In this document: one piece after another, positions 1 through 5,333 of the stretch | How the letters are laid out: the number at the start of each line of letters is the position of its first letter | How positions within the stretch are numbered: the first letter of the stretch is position 1 | Source of the DNA: Candidatus Omnitrophota bacterium | Lineage (GTDB): Bacteria > Omnitrophota > Gorgyraeia > Zapsychrales > JANLHA01 | Length of the DNA: 7,165 nt | NCBI GenBank assembly: GCA_024653845.1 | Contig: JANLHA010000256.1 | Span: 1 to 7,165 of the forward strand | Direction: 5' to 3' | Program-made: the position numbers and the translations under genes | Notes under the pieces: generated by a model | The model's database searches: none | Told to the model about the DNA's origin: nothing | What the model saw: the letters and a program-made list of their open reading frames with translations, nothing else

Positions 1-1
1 C

Positions 2-964
2 TTCCTGGTTTTCCTCACTTATTTTCTATTTCTTTACGGACTTCCCGTCTATGCCATCCAAGAATGTTTCCCTTATACAAATTCCTATCGCCCTTATACC
101 GCTCACTCGTGGGAAGTTTTGACAAGTTGGCTGAAAGCCATTTTTACAAATATCTTTACCACAAAAGTGAACATCATTTTCGCCTTGCTGTTGATAAGCT
201 CCGTTATCATCACCCTTCTACAAATATTTTCCAAAAAGATAGAACTCTCACGCAGAAACATTCTTTTGTGTACACTTTTGGTTCTCATTGGCCTCTATTT
301 TCTAGGACTACACGAATTTCTCTTTAGCAAGGTTCTCTACACAACCATTTGGGCAAGGCCCTTTAGCATCCTTTTGATTTTCTCTTTCCTAGGGATCGCA
401 TTTTATGATTATTCCCGTTTCACTCACATCCTCTTTGCAGCCATGATTGTCTTCTTAGTGGGGTCTCAATTTCATAATCAGTTACAGATTGTGAAGCAGC
501 GTCGGATAGAGGAAAGGTTCTTGTCCCTTCCTCGAGCGCAGATTTTGTTAGGGAATGAACCTGCCTGGATCCAAACGGTCGAAGCGACTTCACAATTTCT
601 TAAAGAAAATTTGAAGAAAGATGAATTATTTTGGGCGCTTCCCTATGACCCCTTGTATTATTTTCTAACAGAAAAAAAAGCGGGCTCGCGGCAATTCATT
701 CTCTTCGAACACACACATATTCCTCCCCAACAAGAGCAGGACATCATTCAAGAGCTGGAAGAAAAAAACATCAATTATATTCTCATGTCCAACCGAATTG
801 CCTCGCCAGAAGCAGGGTTAGGAGTCTTTGGACAAACCCATTGCCCCAATTTAGCCAGTTATATTGGTGAACATTTTGAAGAAATCGCGAGTTTCGGAAA
901 TTGGCAAGTTGTCCCTGGATGGGGATGGGGACATGCGACGAAGATTTTGAAGAGGAAAGAATAG
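2..964 (+). CDS. Multi-span membrane protein, GT39-like glycosyltransferase (C-terminal part, 5' truncated)
   Basis: The reading frame is open from base 2 to a TAG at 962-964, giving 320 codons with no start in view. A TTG at 119-121 is in frame, but coding-like hydrophobic sequence continues upstream of it (LVFLTYFLFLYGLPVYA), so the gene very likely begins outside the window. Roughly five hydrophobic segments are visible: near bases 2-55, 170-235, 262-308, 355-410 and 421-475. They are followed by a soluble C-terminal domain of about 155 residues. That domain contains a WALPYDPLYYFLTEKKAG stretch, then a segment ending in NINYILMSNR. Family knowledge: many bacterial GT-C/GT39-type transferases pair a membrane core with a soluble tail that has a 'DPxYYxL' element, and act on polyprenyl-phosphate-linked sugars outside the cytoplasmic membrane. 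The catalytic N-terminal half, with its acidic loop residues, is missing here, so the activity is inferred. It could also be an uncharacterised membrane protein of similar shape. It converges on the tRNA genes. Confidence 0.6.
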   Translation, partial: FLVFLTYFLFLYGLPVYAIQECFPYTNSYRPYTAHSWEVLTSWLKAIFTNIFTTKVNIIFALLLISSVIITLLQIFSKKIELSRRNILLCTLLVLIGLYFLGLHEFLFSKVLYTTIWARPFSILLIFSFLGIAFYDYSRFTHILFAAMIVFLVGSQFHNQLQIVKQRRIEERFLSLPRAQILLGNEPAWIQTVEATSQFLKENLKKDELFWALPYDPLYYFLTEKKAGSRQFILFEHTHIPPQQEQDIIQELEEKNINYILMSNRIASPEAGLGVFGQTHCPNLASYIGEHFEEIASFGNWQVVPGWGWGHATKILKRKE

Positions 965-978
965 AAACGACGAGATTG

Positions 979-999
979 CCGGCTCATTTCATGAGCCGG
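979..999 (+). terminator. Hairpin 15 nt after the membrane-protein stop, candidate terminator
   Basis: A perfect 9-bp stem (CCGGCTCAT at 979-987, ATGAGCCGG at 991-999) encloses a 3-nt TTC loop. A T-run (TTTTT, 1009-1013) follows about 9 nt later rather than immediately. As a terminator for the plus-strand gene it is therefore imperfect, but its position right after the stop codon fits. Confidence 0.5.
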
Positions 1000-1000
1000 G

Positions 1001-1039
1001 ATTCAGAATTTTTCTAGAAAATTTAAGGTAATTCTGAAT
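1001..1039. repeat. Inverted repeat ATTCAGAATT / AATTCTGAAT
   Basis: Two perfect 10-nt inverted arms (1001-1010 and 1030-1039) are separated by 19 nt. The spacer region includes the short palindrome TTTTCTAGAAAA. The repeat starts 1 nt after the preceding hairpin and ends 2 nt before the next. It has no recognised function. Confidence 0.6.
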
Positions 1040-1041
1040 AC

Positions 1042-1067
1042 AACTCGCAAGCTTCGCTTAGCGAGTT
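1042..1067. repeat. Hairpin with AACTCGC arms and a TTC loop
   Basis: Arms 1042-1052 (AACTCGCAAGC) and 1056-1067 pair over 11 bp with one bulged A at 1060, closing a TTC loop. The right arm and following bases (GCGAGTTCAAA, 1061-1071) match 11 nt of the tRNA-Asp T arm in inverted orientation. No T-run follows, so it is not a typical terminator. Confidence 0.6.
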
Positions 1068-1083
1068 CAAAGCCATCGACCCC

Positions 1084-1127
1084 TATAAATAATAAGACCC
1101 CATTTAAATGGGGTCTTATTATTTATA
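1084..1127. terminator. Perfect 44-nt palindrome, probable bidirectional terminator
   Basis: Bases 1084-1127 form a perfect palindrome of two 22-nt arms, centred between 1105 and 1106. The core is AGACCCCATTTAAATGGGGT, and both outer flanks are A/T-rich (CTTATTATTTATA after the GC core on either strand). On the minus strand it starts 3 nt after the last base of tRNA-Asp. On the plus strand it lies 120 nt past the membrane-protein stop. A GC core followed by a T-rich tail in both directions between converging units is what a bidirectional intrinsic terminator looks like. There is no long pure T-run beyond the arms, so the T-rich tail would itself be part of the longest possible stem. Confidence 0.75.
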
Positions 1128-1129
1128 AA

Positions 1130-1204
1130 CGGGGACGACGAGATTTGAACTCGCGATCTTCAGATCGACAATCTGACATGTTGACCAGGCTACACCACGT
1201 CCCC
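1130..1204 (-). tRNA. tRNA-Asp (anticodon GTC)
   Basis: The minus strand folds into a complete 75-nt cloverleaf. The acceptor stem is GGGGACG/CGTCCCC (7 Watson-Crick pairs) and the D stem is GTGT/ACAT. The anticodon stem TCAGA/TCTGA holds the loop TTGTCGA, with anticodon GTC at 1169-1167. The variable loop is AGATC. The T arm is GCGAG-TTCAAAT-CTCGT, with one G-U pair. The discriminator is G73 at 1130, as expected for tRNA-Asp. The following bases are TTT, so CCA is not encoded and must be added by tRNA nucleotidyltransferase. The gene reads GAY codons. Confidence 0.96.
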
Positions 1205-1228
1205 AAAATTTCTTCCAACAAGGATGAT

Positions 1229-1257
1229 AGTCTATTACTGAGAAGAGAATTTGTAAA
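1229..1257 (-). promoter_or_regulatory. Candidate sigma-70-type promoter for tRNA-Asp
   Basis: On the minus strand a -35-like TTTACA (1257-1252) lies exactly 17 nt before a -10-like TAGACT (1234-1229). The predicted start would be near 1222, leaving a 5' leader of roughly 18 nt before the tRNA at 1204. The -10 is weak (4 of 6 consensus bases). tRNA-Asp could also be processed from a transcript started ahead of tRNA-Val. Confidence 0.45.
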
Positions 1258-1268
1258 GAATTTTTTCA

Positions 1269-1342
1269 TGGGCGGTGAAGGGATCGAACCCTCGGCCTGT
1301 TGAATGTAAATCAACTGCTCTAACCAGCTGAGCTAACCGCCC
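1269..1342 (-). tRNA. tRNA-Val (anticodon TAC)
   Basis: The minus strand folds into a 74-nt cloverleaf. The acceptor stem is GGGCGGT/ACCGCCC, and the D arm is GCTC-AGCTGGTTA-GAGC. The anticodon stem GTTGA/TCAAC holds the loop TTTACAT, with anticodon TAC at 1308-1306. The variable loop is AGGCC, and the T arm is GAGGG-TTCGATC-CCTTC. The discriminator is A73 at 1269, matching tRNA-Val. The next bases are TG, so CCA is not encoded. It reads GTA and, by wobble, other GTN codons. It lies 64 nt upstream of tRNA-Asp on the same strand. Confidence 0.96.
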
Positions 1343-1353
1343 TGAAGGACATC

Positions 1354-1382
1354 ATTCTAACCAACTCTTCACGATTTCGCAA
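1354..1382 (-). promoter_or_regulatory. Probable sigma-70-type promoter for the tRNA pair
   Basis: On the minus strand TTGCGA (1382-1377) is followed after exactly 17 nt by TAGAAT (1359-1354), a good -10. Transcription would start near 1347, giving a leader of about 5 nt before tRNA-Val. The element fits exactly between the pyrF stop (1385) and the tRNA. Confidence 0.7.
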
Positions 1383-1384
1383 GA

Positions 1385-2065
1385 TTATCCAAATTCAGCT
1401 AAAATTTTCTCAACCGCTTCTTGTGGGTTCGAAGCCTGTAAAACCGGCCGGCCCACGACCAAAAAGTTGCTCCCCTGGCGGACCGCCTCTGCAGGAGTAG
1501 CCACTCGCTTTTGATCTCCTACCTCCGTGCCCGCGGGTCGAATGCCTGGAGTCACAATAACAAAATCTTTTCCGAATTCCCGGCGAATAAACCCAGCTTC
1601 TTCTACTGAAGCCACAACCCCATCTAAACCCGCCTCTTTCGCCAAAGACGCTCGCTCTAAGACAAGGTCACGTAAATTCTCTTTTCTAGCTTCGCTTGTC
1701 AAAACGGTGACCCCAACGCCCAATGGCCGGGGCACTCCTAAATCTCTGGAGGCCTGAGTTGCAGCTTCTGCCGCGGCCTTCATCATTTCTTTCCCACCGA
1801 CGGTATGCAGAGTATACATGAACACTTGCAAATGAACCACTGCCTTCACCGCGCTGGCGACGGTATTGGGGATATCATGAAATTTCAAATCTAAGAATAC
1901 TTTTTTGTGTTGAGCTTGCAAATTTTTTATAGATTCAGACCCGGCAGCTGTAAATAGCTGACTGCCCACTTTGAAAATCTCAATTGCGTTGCCAAGCTCA
2001 GCAACAATTTTCTGAGCCTGTGCCAGAGAATCCACATCCAAAGCAATAATCAATTGCGGACGCAT
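1385..2065 (-). CDS. pyrF: Orotidine-5'-phosphate decarboxylase
   Basis: PyrF converts orotidine 5'-monophosphate to UMP, the last step of de novo pyrimidine synthesis, in the cytoplasm. The 226-residue length is normal for the bacterial enzyme. The catalytic signature LDLKFHDIPNT supplies D59, K61 and D64 of the D-x-K-x-x-D motif. Other family elements are IALDVD near the N-terminus (D10), FKVG (K32), LHTVGG (86-91), GVTVLTS (118-124), the phosphate-binding segments VTPGIRPAG (171-179) and GDQKR (183-187), and VVGRPV (203-208). The ATG start at 2065 is supported by GAAAGG five nt upstream and by alignment of the N-terminal IALD strand. It is the last protein gene of the run, 31 nt after pyrD. 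No terminator hairpin separates it from the tRNA promoter directly downstream. Confidence 0.97.
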   Translation of the reverse strand: MRPQLIIALDVDSLAQAQKIVAELGNAIEIFKVGSQLFTAAGSESIKNLQAQHKKVFLDLKFHDIPNTVASAVKAVVHLQVFMYTLHTVGGKEMMKAAAEAATQASRDLGVPRPLGVGVTVLTSEARKENLRDLVLERASLAKEAGLDGVVASVEEAGFIRREFGKDFVIVTPGIRPAGTEVGDQKRVATPAEAVRQGSNFLVVGRPVLQASNPQEAVEKILAEFG

Positions 2066-2096
2066 ATGAACCTTTCATTGTCAAATCTCATCAAAA

Positions 2097-3002
2097 TCAT
2101 AAATGAATACTCCCAATCACTTCCTTGATATCTTTCATTTTGTATTTTTTCATATACTCTTTGATTCCCTCGAGAACATCGAGCGGCGCTCGAGGATTCA
2201 CAAAATTTGCAGTTCCCACAGCCACCATCGTCGCTCCCGCAATCAGAAATTCCAACGCATCCTTAGCCGTCATGATGCCACCCATTCCCACAACTGGAAT
2301 TTTCACCCGACGAGCCACTCGATAAACCATCTGAACAGCAATCGGCCGAATTGCCGGACCACTCAAGCCACCGGTGACGTTGCCCAGAACCGATCGTCTC
2401 TTTTCAATGTCAATCACCATAGCAGTAAATGTATTAACCAAGCTCACCGCATCTGCCCCAGCGTCTTGTGCCGCTAATGCCATCTCGGAAATATCAGTGA
2501 CATTGGGAGAAAGCTTGGTAACAATCGGGAATTTAGCCACTCTCTTGATTCTTTTAACCAGACGGCTGATCGCCTGAGGGTCTTGCGCAACCAAAACTTT
2601 GTGACCCAAGTTGGGACAAGACAAATTCAATTCCAAAGCCGCAATCCCTGATTGGCCATTGAGCTTCTCAACAATCTGTACAAATTCATCATCGGTATGC
2701 CCCAAAATGCTCACCATCAAAGGAACGCCAATTTTTTGCAACGAGGGAAGTTTTTGGGCCATGAAGCCATCAATCCCAGGATTTTCAATCCCAATCGCAT
2801 TGAGCATGCCTGATGCCGTTTCAATGATTCGAGCTGGCGGATTTCCGGTTTGAGCATGCCGTGTTACGGTCTTGGGAACCAACGCCCCGAGCTTTTTAAC
2901 TTCTTCAAGGTTATAATATTTTTCCGCATGGCCAAATGTTCCCGACGCCACCGTTACCGGATTTGCAAATGTCGCGTTACCAATTTTGACAGAAAGATTC
3001 AT
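2097..3002 (-). CDS. pyrD: Dihydroorotate dehydrogenase, class 1B catalytic subunit
   Basis: PyrD oxidises dihydroorotate to orotate on FMN. In class 1B the electrons pass through PyrK to NAD+. The 301-residue protein is a TIM barrel with the expected motifs: VASGTFGH (18-25), PKTVT (43-47), NAIGIENPG (68-76), and LNLSCPN (125-131) with catalytic Cys129, which distinguishes class 1 from the serine-using class 2. Further motifs are KLSPN (163-167), SLVNTF (187-192), GGLSGPAI (211-218) and the phosphate-binding end GMGGI (239-243) with AVGTANF (261-267). No N-terminal membrane extension is present, which also argues against class 2. The ATG at 3002 is preceded by GAGAGGTGAT inside the 3' end of pyrK. 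The two genes are only 1 nt apart, which suggests translational coupling of the two subunits. Confidence 0.97.
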   Translation of the reverse strand: MNLSVKIGNATFANPVTVASGTFGHAEKYYNLEEVKKLGALVPKTVTRHAQTGNPPARIIETASGMLNAIGIENPGIDGFMAQKLPSLQKIGVPLMVSILGHTDDEFVQIVEKLNGQSGIAALELNLSCPNLGHKVLVAQDPQAISRLVKRIKRVAKFPIVTKLSPNVTDISEMALAAQDAGADAVSLVNTFTAMVIDIEKRRSVLGNVTGGLSGPAIRPIAVQMVYRVARRVKIPVVGMGGIMTAKDALEFLIAGATMVAVGTANFVNPRAPLDVLEGIKEYMKKYKMKDIKEVIGSIHL

Positions 3003-3003
3003 T

Positions 3004-3774
3004 TTAGAAAATCACCTCTCCCAGCTCAAAGGCCGGTCCATCATAACAACATGTTTGGTATCCCGACGTGGTTTTAACTGAACATCCCAAACAGGCACCC
3101 AATGCGCACGCCATCACTTCTTCACATGCGGCTTGTCCTGACATTCTTTTTTGGCGAGCAAAATCTTGGACAGCTGCCATCATGGCATGCGGTCCACAAG
3201 TATAAATCATCGTGGTCTCGGGGTTGCACGGAATCTTCGAAAATAATTTTGAAACTCGGCCCTTCACGCCTATACTTCCATCATCAGTCGCGACATGGAT
3301 TTGACATCCATTCTTCTTAAATTCCTTCATATCATAAACATGCCCTGCGGTCCGTCCCCCATAAAGAAGAATCAATCGACATTTCCTCGCCTTCAAAACA
3401 TCCGACAAAATCAAGAAAGGCGCGACCCCAATTCCACCCGCAATCATCACCACATCTTCAACATCTTCTGACGGAAGACGAAAAGGCGTCCCTAGGGGAC
3501 CCAAAACATCCAGCAGATCACCCTTTTTCTTTTTCGTCAAGATTTCGGTGCCAGGGCCAATTGCTTCATAAAAAATTTCAACATGCTTTTGCGCACGATA
3601 AACGCTAAAGGGACGACGGAAAAATGGTTCCAGTCCGTCATGGACACGAATGTGAACGAATTGACCAGGTTGAACGGTTTTGACAATTTGTGGAGCATCA
3701 AAACACAGACGATAAAAACACGGGCTTAACTTTTGATTGGAAACAACCGGGTAGAAACTTTGAATTTTATCCAT
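3004..3774 (-). CDS. pyrK: Dihydroorotate dehydrogenase electron-transfer subunit
   Basis: PyrK carries FAD and a [2Fe-2S] cluster and passes electrons from PyrD's FMN to NAD+, forming the heterotetrameric class 1B enzyme. The 256-residue sequence shows a ferredoxin-reductase-type FAD domain with RRPFSVY (53-59) and LGPLGTPF (91-98). It then shows an NAD-binding domain with AGGIGVAPF (112-120) and TCGPHAMM (192-199). The C-terminal cluster motif has Cys223, Cys228, Cys231 and Cys243 (spacing x4, x2, x11), followed by DGPAF. The usual MACGxGxC is MACALGAC here, a mild departure in which A224 replaces Gly. Start ATG 3774 has GGAG seven nt upstream and an in-frame TGA just upstream (3780-3778), so the start cannot lie further out. 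It directly precedes pyrD. Confidence 0.96.
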   Translation of the reverse strand: MDKIQSFYPVVSNQKLSPCFYRLCFDAPQIVKTVQPGQFVHIRVHDGLEPFFRRPFSVYRAQKHVEIFYEAIGPGTEILTKKKKGDLLDVLGPLGTPFRLPSEDVEDVVMIAGGIGVAPFLILSDVLKARKCRLILLYGGRTAGHVYDMKEFKKNGCQIHVATDDGSIGVKGRVSKLFSKIPCNPETTMIYTCGPHAMMAAVQDFARQKRMSGQAACEEVMACALGACLGCSVKTTSGYQTCCYDGPAFELGEVIF

Positions 3775-3812
3775 TCCTCAACTCCGCCAAAACAATCACC
3801 GGATCGCAGTCA

Positions 3813-4487
3813 TTATCCTCGTCGGTACCATAAAAAAATCCCTGCAGCAAAAACACACCCCGCCAAAAAAAGAATGAACAATGCCTGGATGGGATGAAAA
3901 ACTTGAAACACGATTTTTTCCTGAAGAATCTCAAATAAAAAAGCTAAAAACGGCCAAATGAGAAGCCCACGTTTTTCTTGTGTGCTCCACGTTTCCTCCC
4001 ACGGAAAAACTCTTTTAATATCAAGGGATTTGCAATTCTGCCAAGAAGGCAATAACCGTGGGACTTGCTGGCAATAATCTTCATAACTTTTACCGAAACG
4101 TTTCTTCAAAAATGCTTCTTCTACGGTCACTTGACGCATGAATCGTATATAAAACAACCATGTGAAAATCGGAAAACTCCACCATGGCCAAACAATAAAA
4201 ACAAATCCGACACCTAAAAGGAATGTTCCCAAGTACATAGGATTACGGACAACTTGATAAAGTCCCGTTATCACCAACCCCTCGCCTCGCGCGGAATGAG
4301 CTCGCTTATGTCCTCGCGCGGCCATCCGCCAATACATTCCCTTAAGAATCAAAAAGAATCCCAAAAAATCTAGAATATTATCGCCCCAACGGTTAATAAA
4401 ATAAAGCTGCGGCAACTGATATAAAATGCCAGTTAAAACCACCACGAAAACAAGCAGGGTATGATCAATTTTTACGCGTTCTTTCAT
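3813..4487 (-). CDS. ICMT/PEMT-type membrane methyltransferase with a C-terminal membrane extension
   Basis: The 224-residue integral membrane protein carries the signature of the isoprenylcysteine carboxyl methyltransferase / phospholipid methyltransferase superfamily. GLYQVVRNPMYLG (75-87) is the first part of the SAM-binding region. EEAFLKKRFGKSYEDY (123-138), followed by VPRLLP, is the second. Hydrophobic segments lie near 9-31, 37-53, 83-100 and 102-116. Bacterial members methylate lipids or other small acceptors and are mostly uncharacterised, so the substrate is unknown. The protein does not stop after VPRLLP, where the compact members end. It continues about 75 residues with two more hydrophobic segments (174-188 and about 192-220). 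The ATG at 4487 has only a distant AGGA (13 nt away, overlapping the mutM stop), so initiation may depend on coupling to mutM, 15 nt upstream. Confidence 0.85.
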   Translation of the reverse strand: MKERVKIDHTLLVFVVVLTGILYQLPQLYFINRWGDNILDFLGFFLILKGMYWRMAARGHKRAHSARGEGLVITGLYQVVRNPMYLGTFLLGVGFVFIVWPWWSFPIFTWLFYIRFMRQVTVEEAFLKKRFGKSYEDYCQQVPRLLPSWQNCKSLDIKRVFPWEETWSTQEKRGLLIWPFLAFLFEILQEKIVFQVFHPIQALFILFLAGCVFAAGIFLWYRRG

Positions 4488-4502
4488 AGAAAAAATAGAA
4501 TC

Positions 4503-5330
4503 CTAAGCTTGACACCAACGACAAAAAAATGTACTCCGGCCCTGCATCACCATTCGCTCAATAGGCGTCCCGCAGCGATAGCAGGCTTTGGTATCTCGGC
4601 CATAAACTTGAATTTCTTGAATGAACTGGCCCCTTTTCCCATATCCATCTCGATAAGTGTTCATCGATGTTCCCCGGCGCTTCACAGCACGCGCAAGAAT
4701 ATTTCGAATGGCCTGGTAAAGCTTTTCAATTTCATCTGAACACAAAGTTTTAGCCACGCGCTGAGGATGAATATGAGCCTGAAATAAAATTTCTGATGCG
4801 TAAATATTCCCTATCCCGGCGACAAAGGAATGCTGCAGAAGAAGAGGCTTGATCAACGTTGACTTCTTCTGCAGTCTCTCTTGGAGTCCCGAACAAACGA
4901 AGTCTTTAGCCAAGGGCTCCGGACCAAGACTCTGGAAATAAGAAATTTCGTTCAAATCATTGACCAGATACAAGCGGCCAAATAATCGTTGATCATTATA
5001 GTGTAAATGGTCTTTGTTGCAAAGAAGGAATGTTAATCTTGTGAGGGCTGTTTTTTGCTCTTGAGCGCTACAGACCAATTGACCCGTCATCATCAGTTGC
5101 ACGACGAGAAATCGCCTCTTCCTACGACTTGTTGCCATCTCAAGAATGAGCGCTTTGCCGCGCCTTTCAATTCCTTTGATCCACGCTCCTCGCAATTGGC
5201 TCTGAAATTCCGCCGGCTTGGGAAAACGAATCACGCGGTGATCAAAAATCACAACTTCTTTGATCCTTTCGCCCACGACCGACTTTTTCAAATCTCTACA
5301 AATGGTTTCAACTTCTGGCAACTCGGGCAT
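4503..5330 (-). CDS. mutM: Formamidopyrimidine-DNA glycosylase / AP lyase
   Basis: MutM (Fpg) excises 8-oxoguanine and formamidopyrimidines and cleaves the abasic site by beta,delta-elimination. The 275-residue protein begins with MPELPEVETI. After Met removal this exposes the catalytic Pro2, with Glu3 and Glu6. K59 in RRGKALIL is the conserved beta-hairpin lysine. The lesion-void residues are present: Met81 in QLMMTG, and Arg115 and Phe117 in DQRLFG. The H2TH region reads FVAGIGNIYASEIL (169-182). The C-terminal zinc finger uses Cys250, Cys253, Cys270 and Cys273, with Arg265 in GRSTF. The usual HLGMxG motif reads QLMMTG, so the common His is Gln78. Start ATG 5330 has GGAG six nt upstream, overlapping the stop of the preceding gene (3-nt gap). 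Catalytic competence looks intact. Confidence 0.97.
   Translation of the reverse strand: MPELPEVETICRDLKKSVVGERIKEVVIFDHRVIRFPKPAEFQSQLRGAWIKGIERRGKALILEMATSRRKRRFLVVQLMMTGQLVCSAQEQKTALTRLTFLLCNKDHLHYNDQRLFGRLYLVNDLNEISYFQSLGPEPLAKDFVCSGLQERLQKKSTLIKPLLLQHSFVAGIGNIYASEILFQAHIHPQRVAKTLCSDEIEKLYQAIRNILARAVKRRGTSMNTYRDGYGKRGQFIQEIQVYGRDTKACYRCGTPIERMVMQGRSTFFCRWCQA
4833..4874. repeat. 12-bp perfect inverted repeat inside mutM
   Basis: CTGCAGAAGAAG at 4833-4844 and its exact complement CTTCTTCTGCAG at 4863-4874 are separated by 18 nt, within the codons leading into the MutM H2TH region (LQKKS ... LLLQHS). The encoded residues are ordinary for the family, so the repeat is carried within a conserved reading frame. 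It could fold in mRNA. Confidence 0.6.
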
Positions 5331-5333
5331 TTC

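Noticed and set aside
64..327. Plus-strand ORF of 87 codons inside the left membrane-protein gene
   Set aside because: It lies in a different frame from the 320-codon open frame, which has clear membrane segments and a conserved-looking soluble tail; it is a shadow.
1123..1314. Minus-strand ORF of 63 codons across the tRNA region
   Set aside because: It runs through both tRNA genes, whose cloverleaves are complete; it is not a protein gene.
2169..2195. Short palindrome around CGAGCGGCGCTCG in pyrD
   Set aside because: Short arms inside a conserved coding region near the C-terminal helices; no context suggests a regulatory role.
2103..2477. Plus-strand ORF of 124 codons opposite pyrD
   Set aside because: It is antisense to a gene with all catalytic motifs; the His/Ser/Asn-rich composition is that of a shadow frame.
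4461..4739. Plus-strand ORF of 92 codons opposite the mutM 3' end
   Set aside because: It lies opposite the MutM zinc finger; no ribosome site or recognisable domain.
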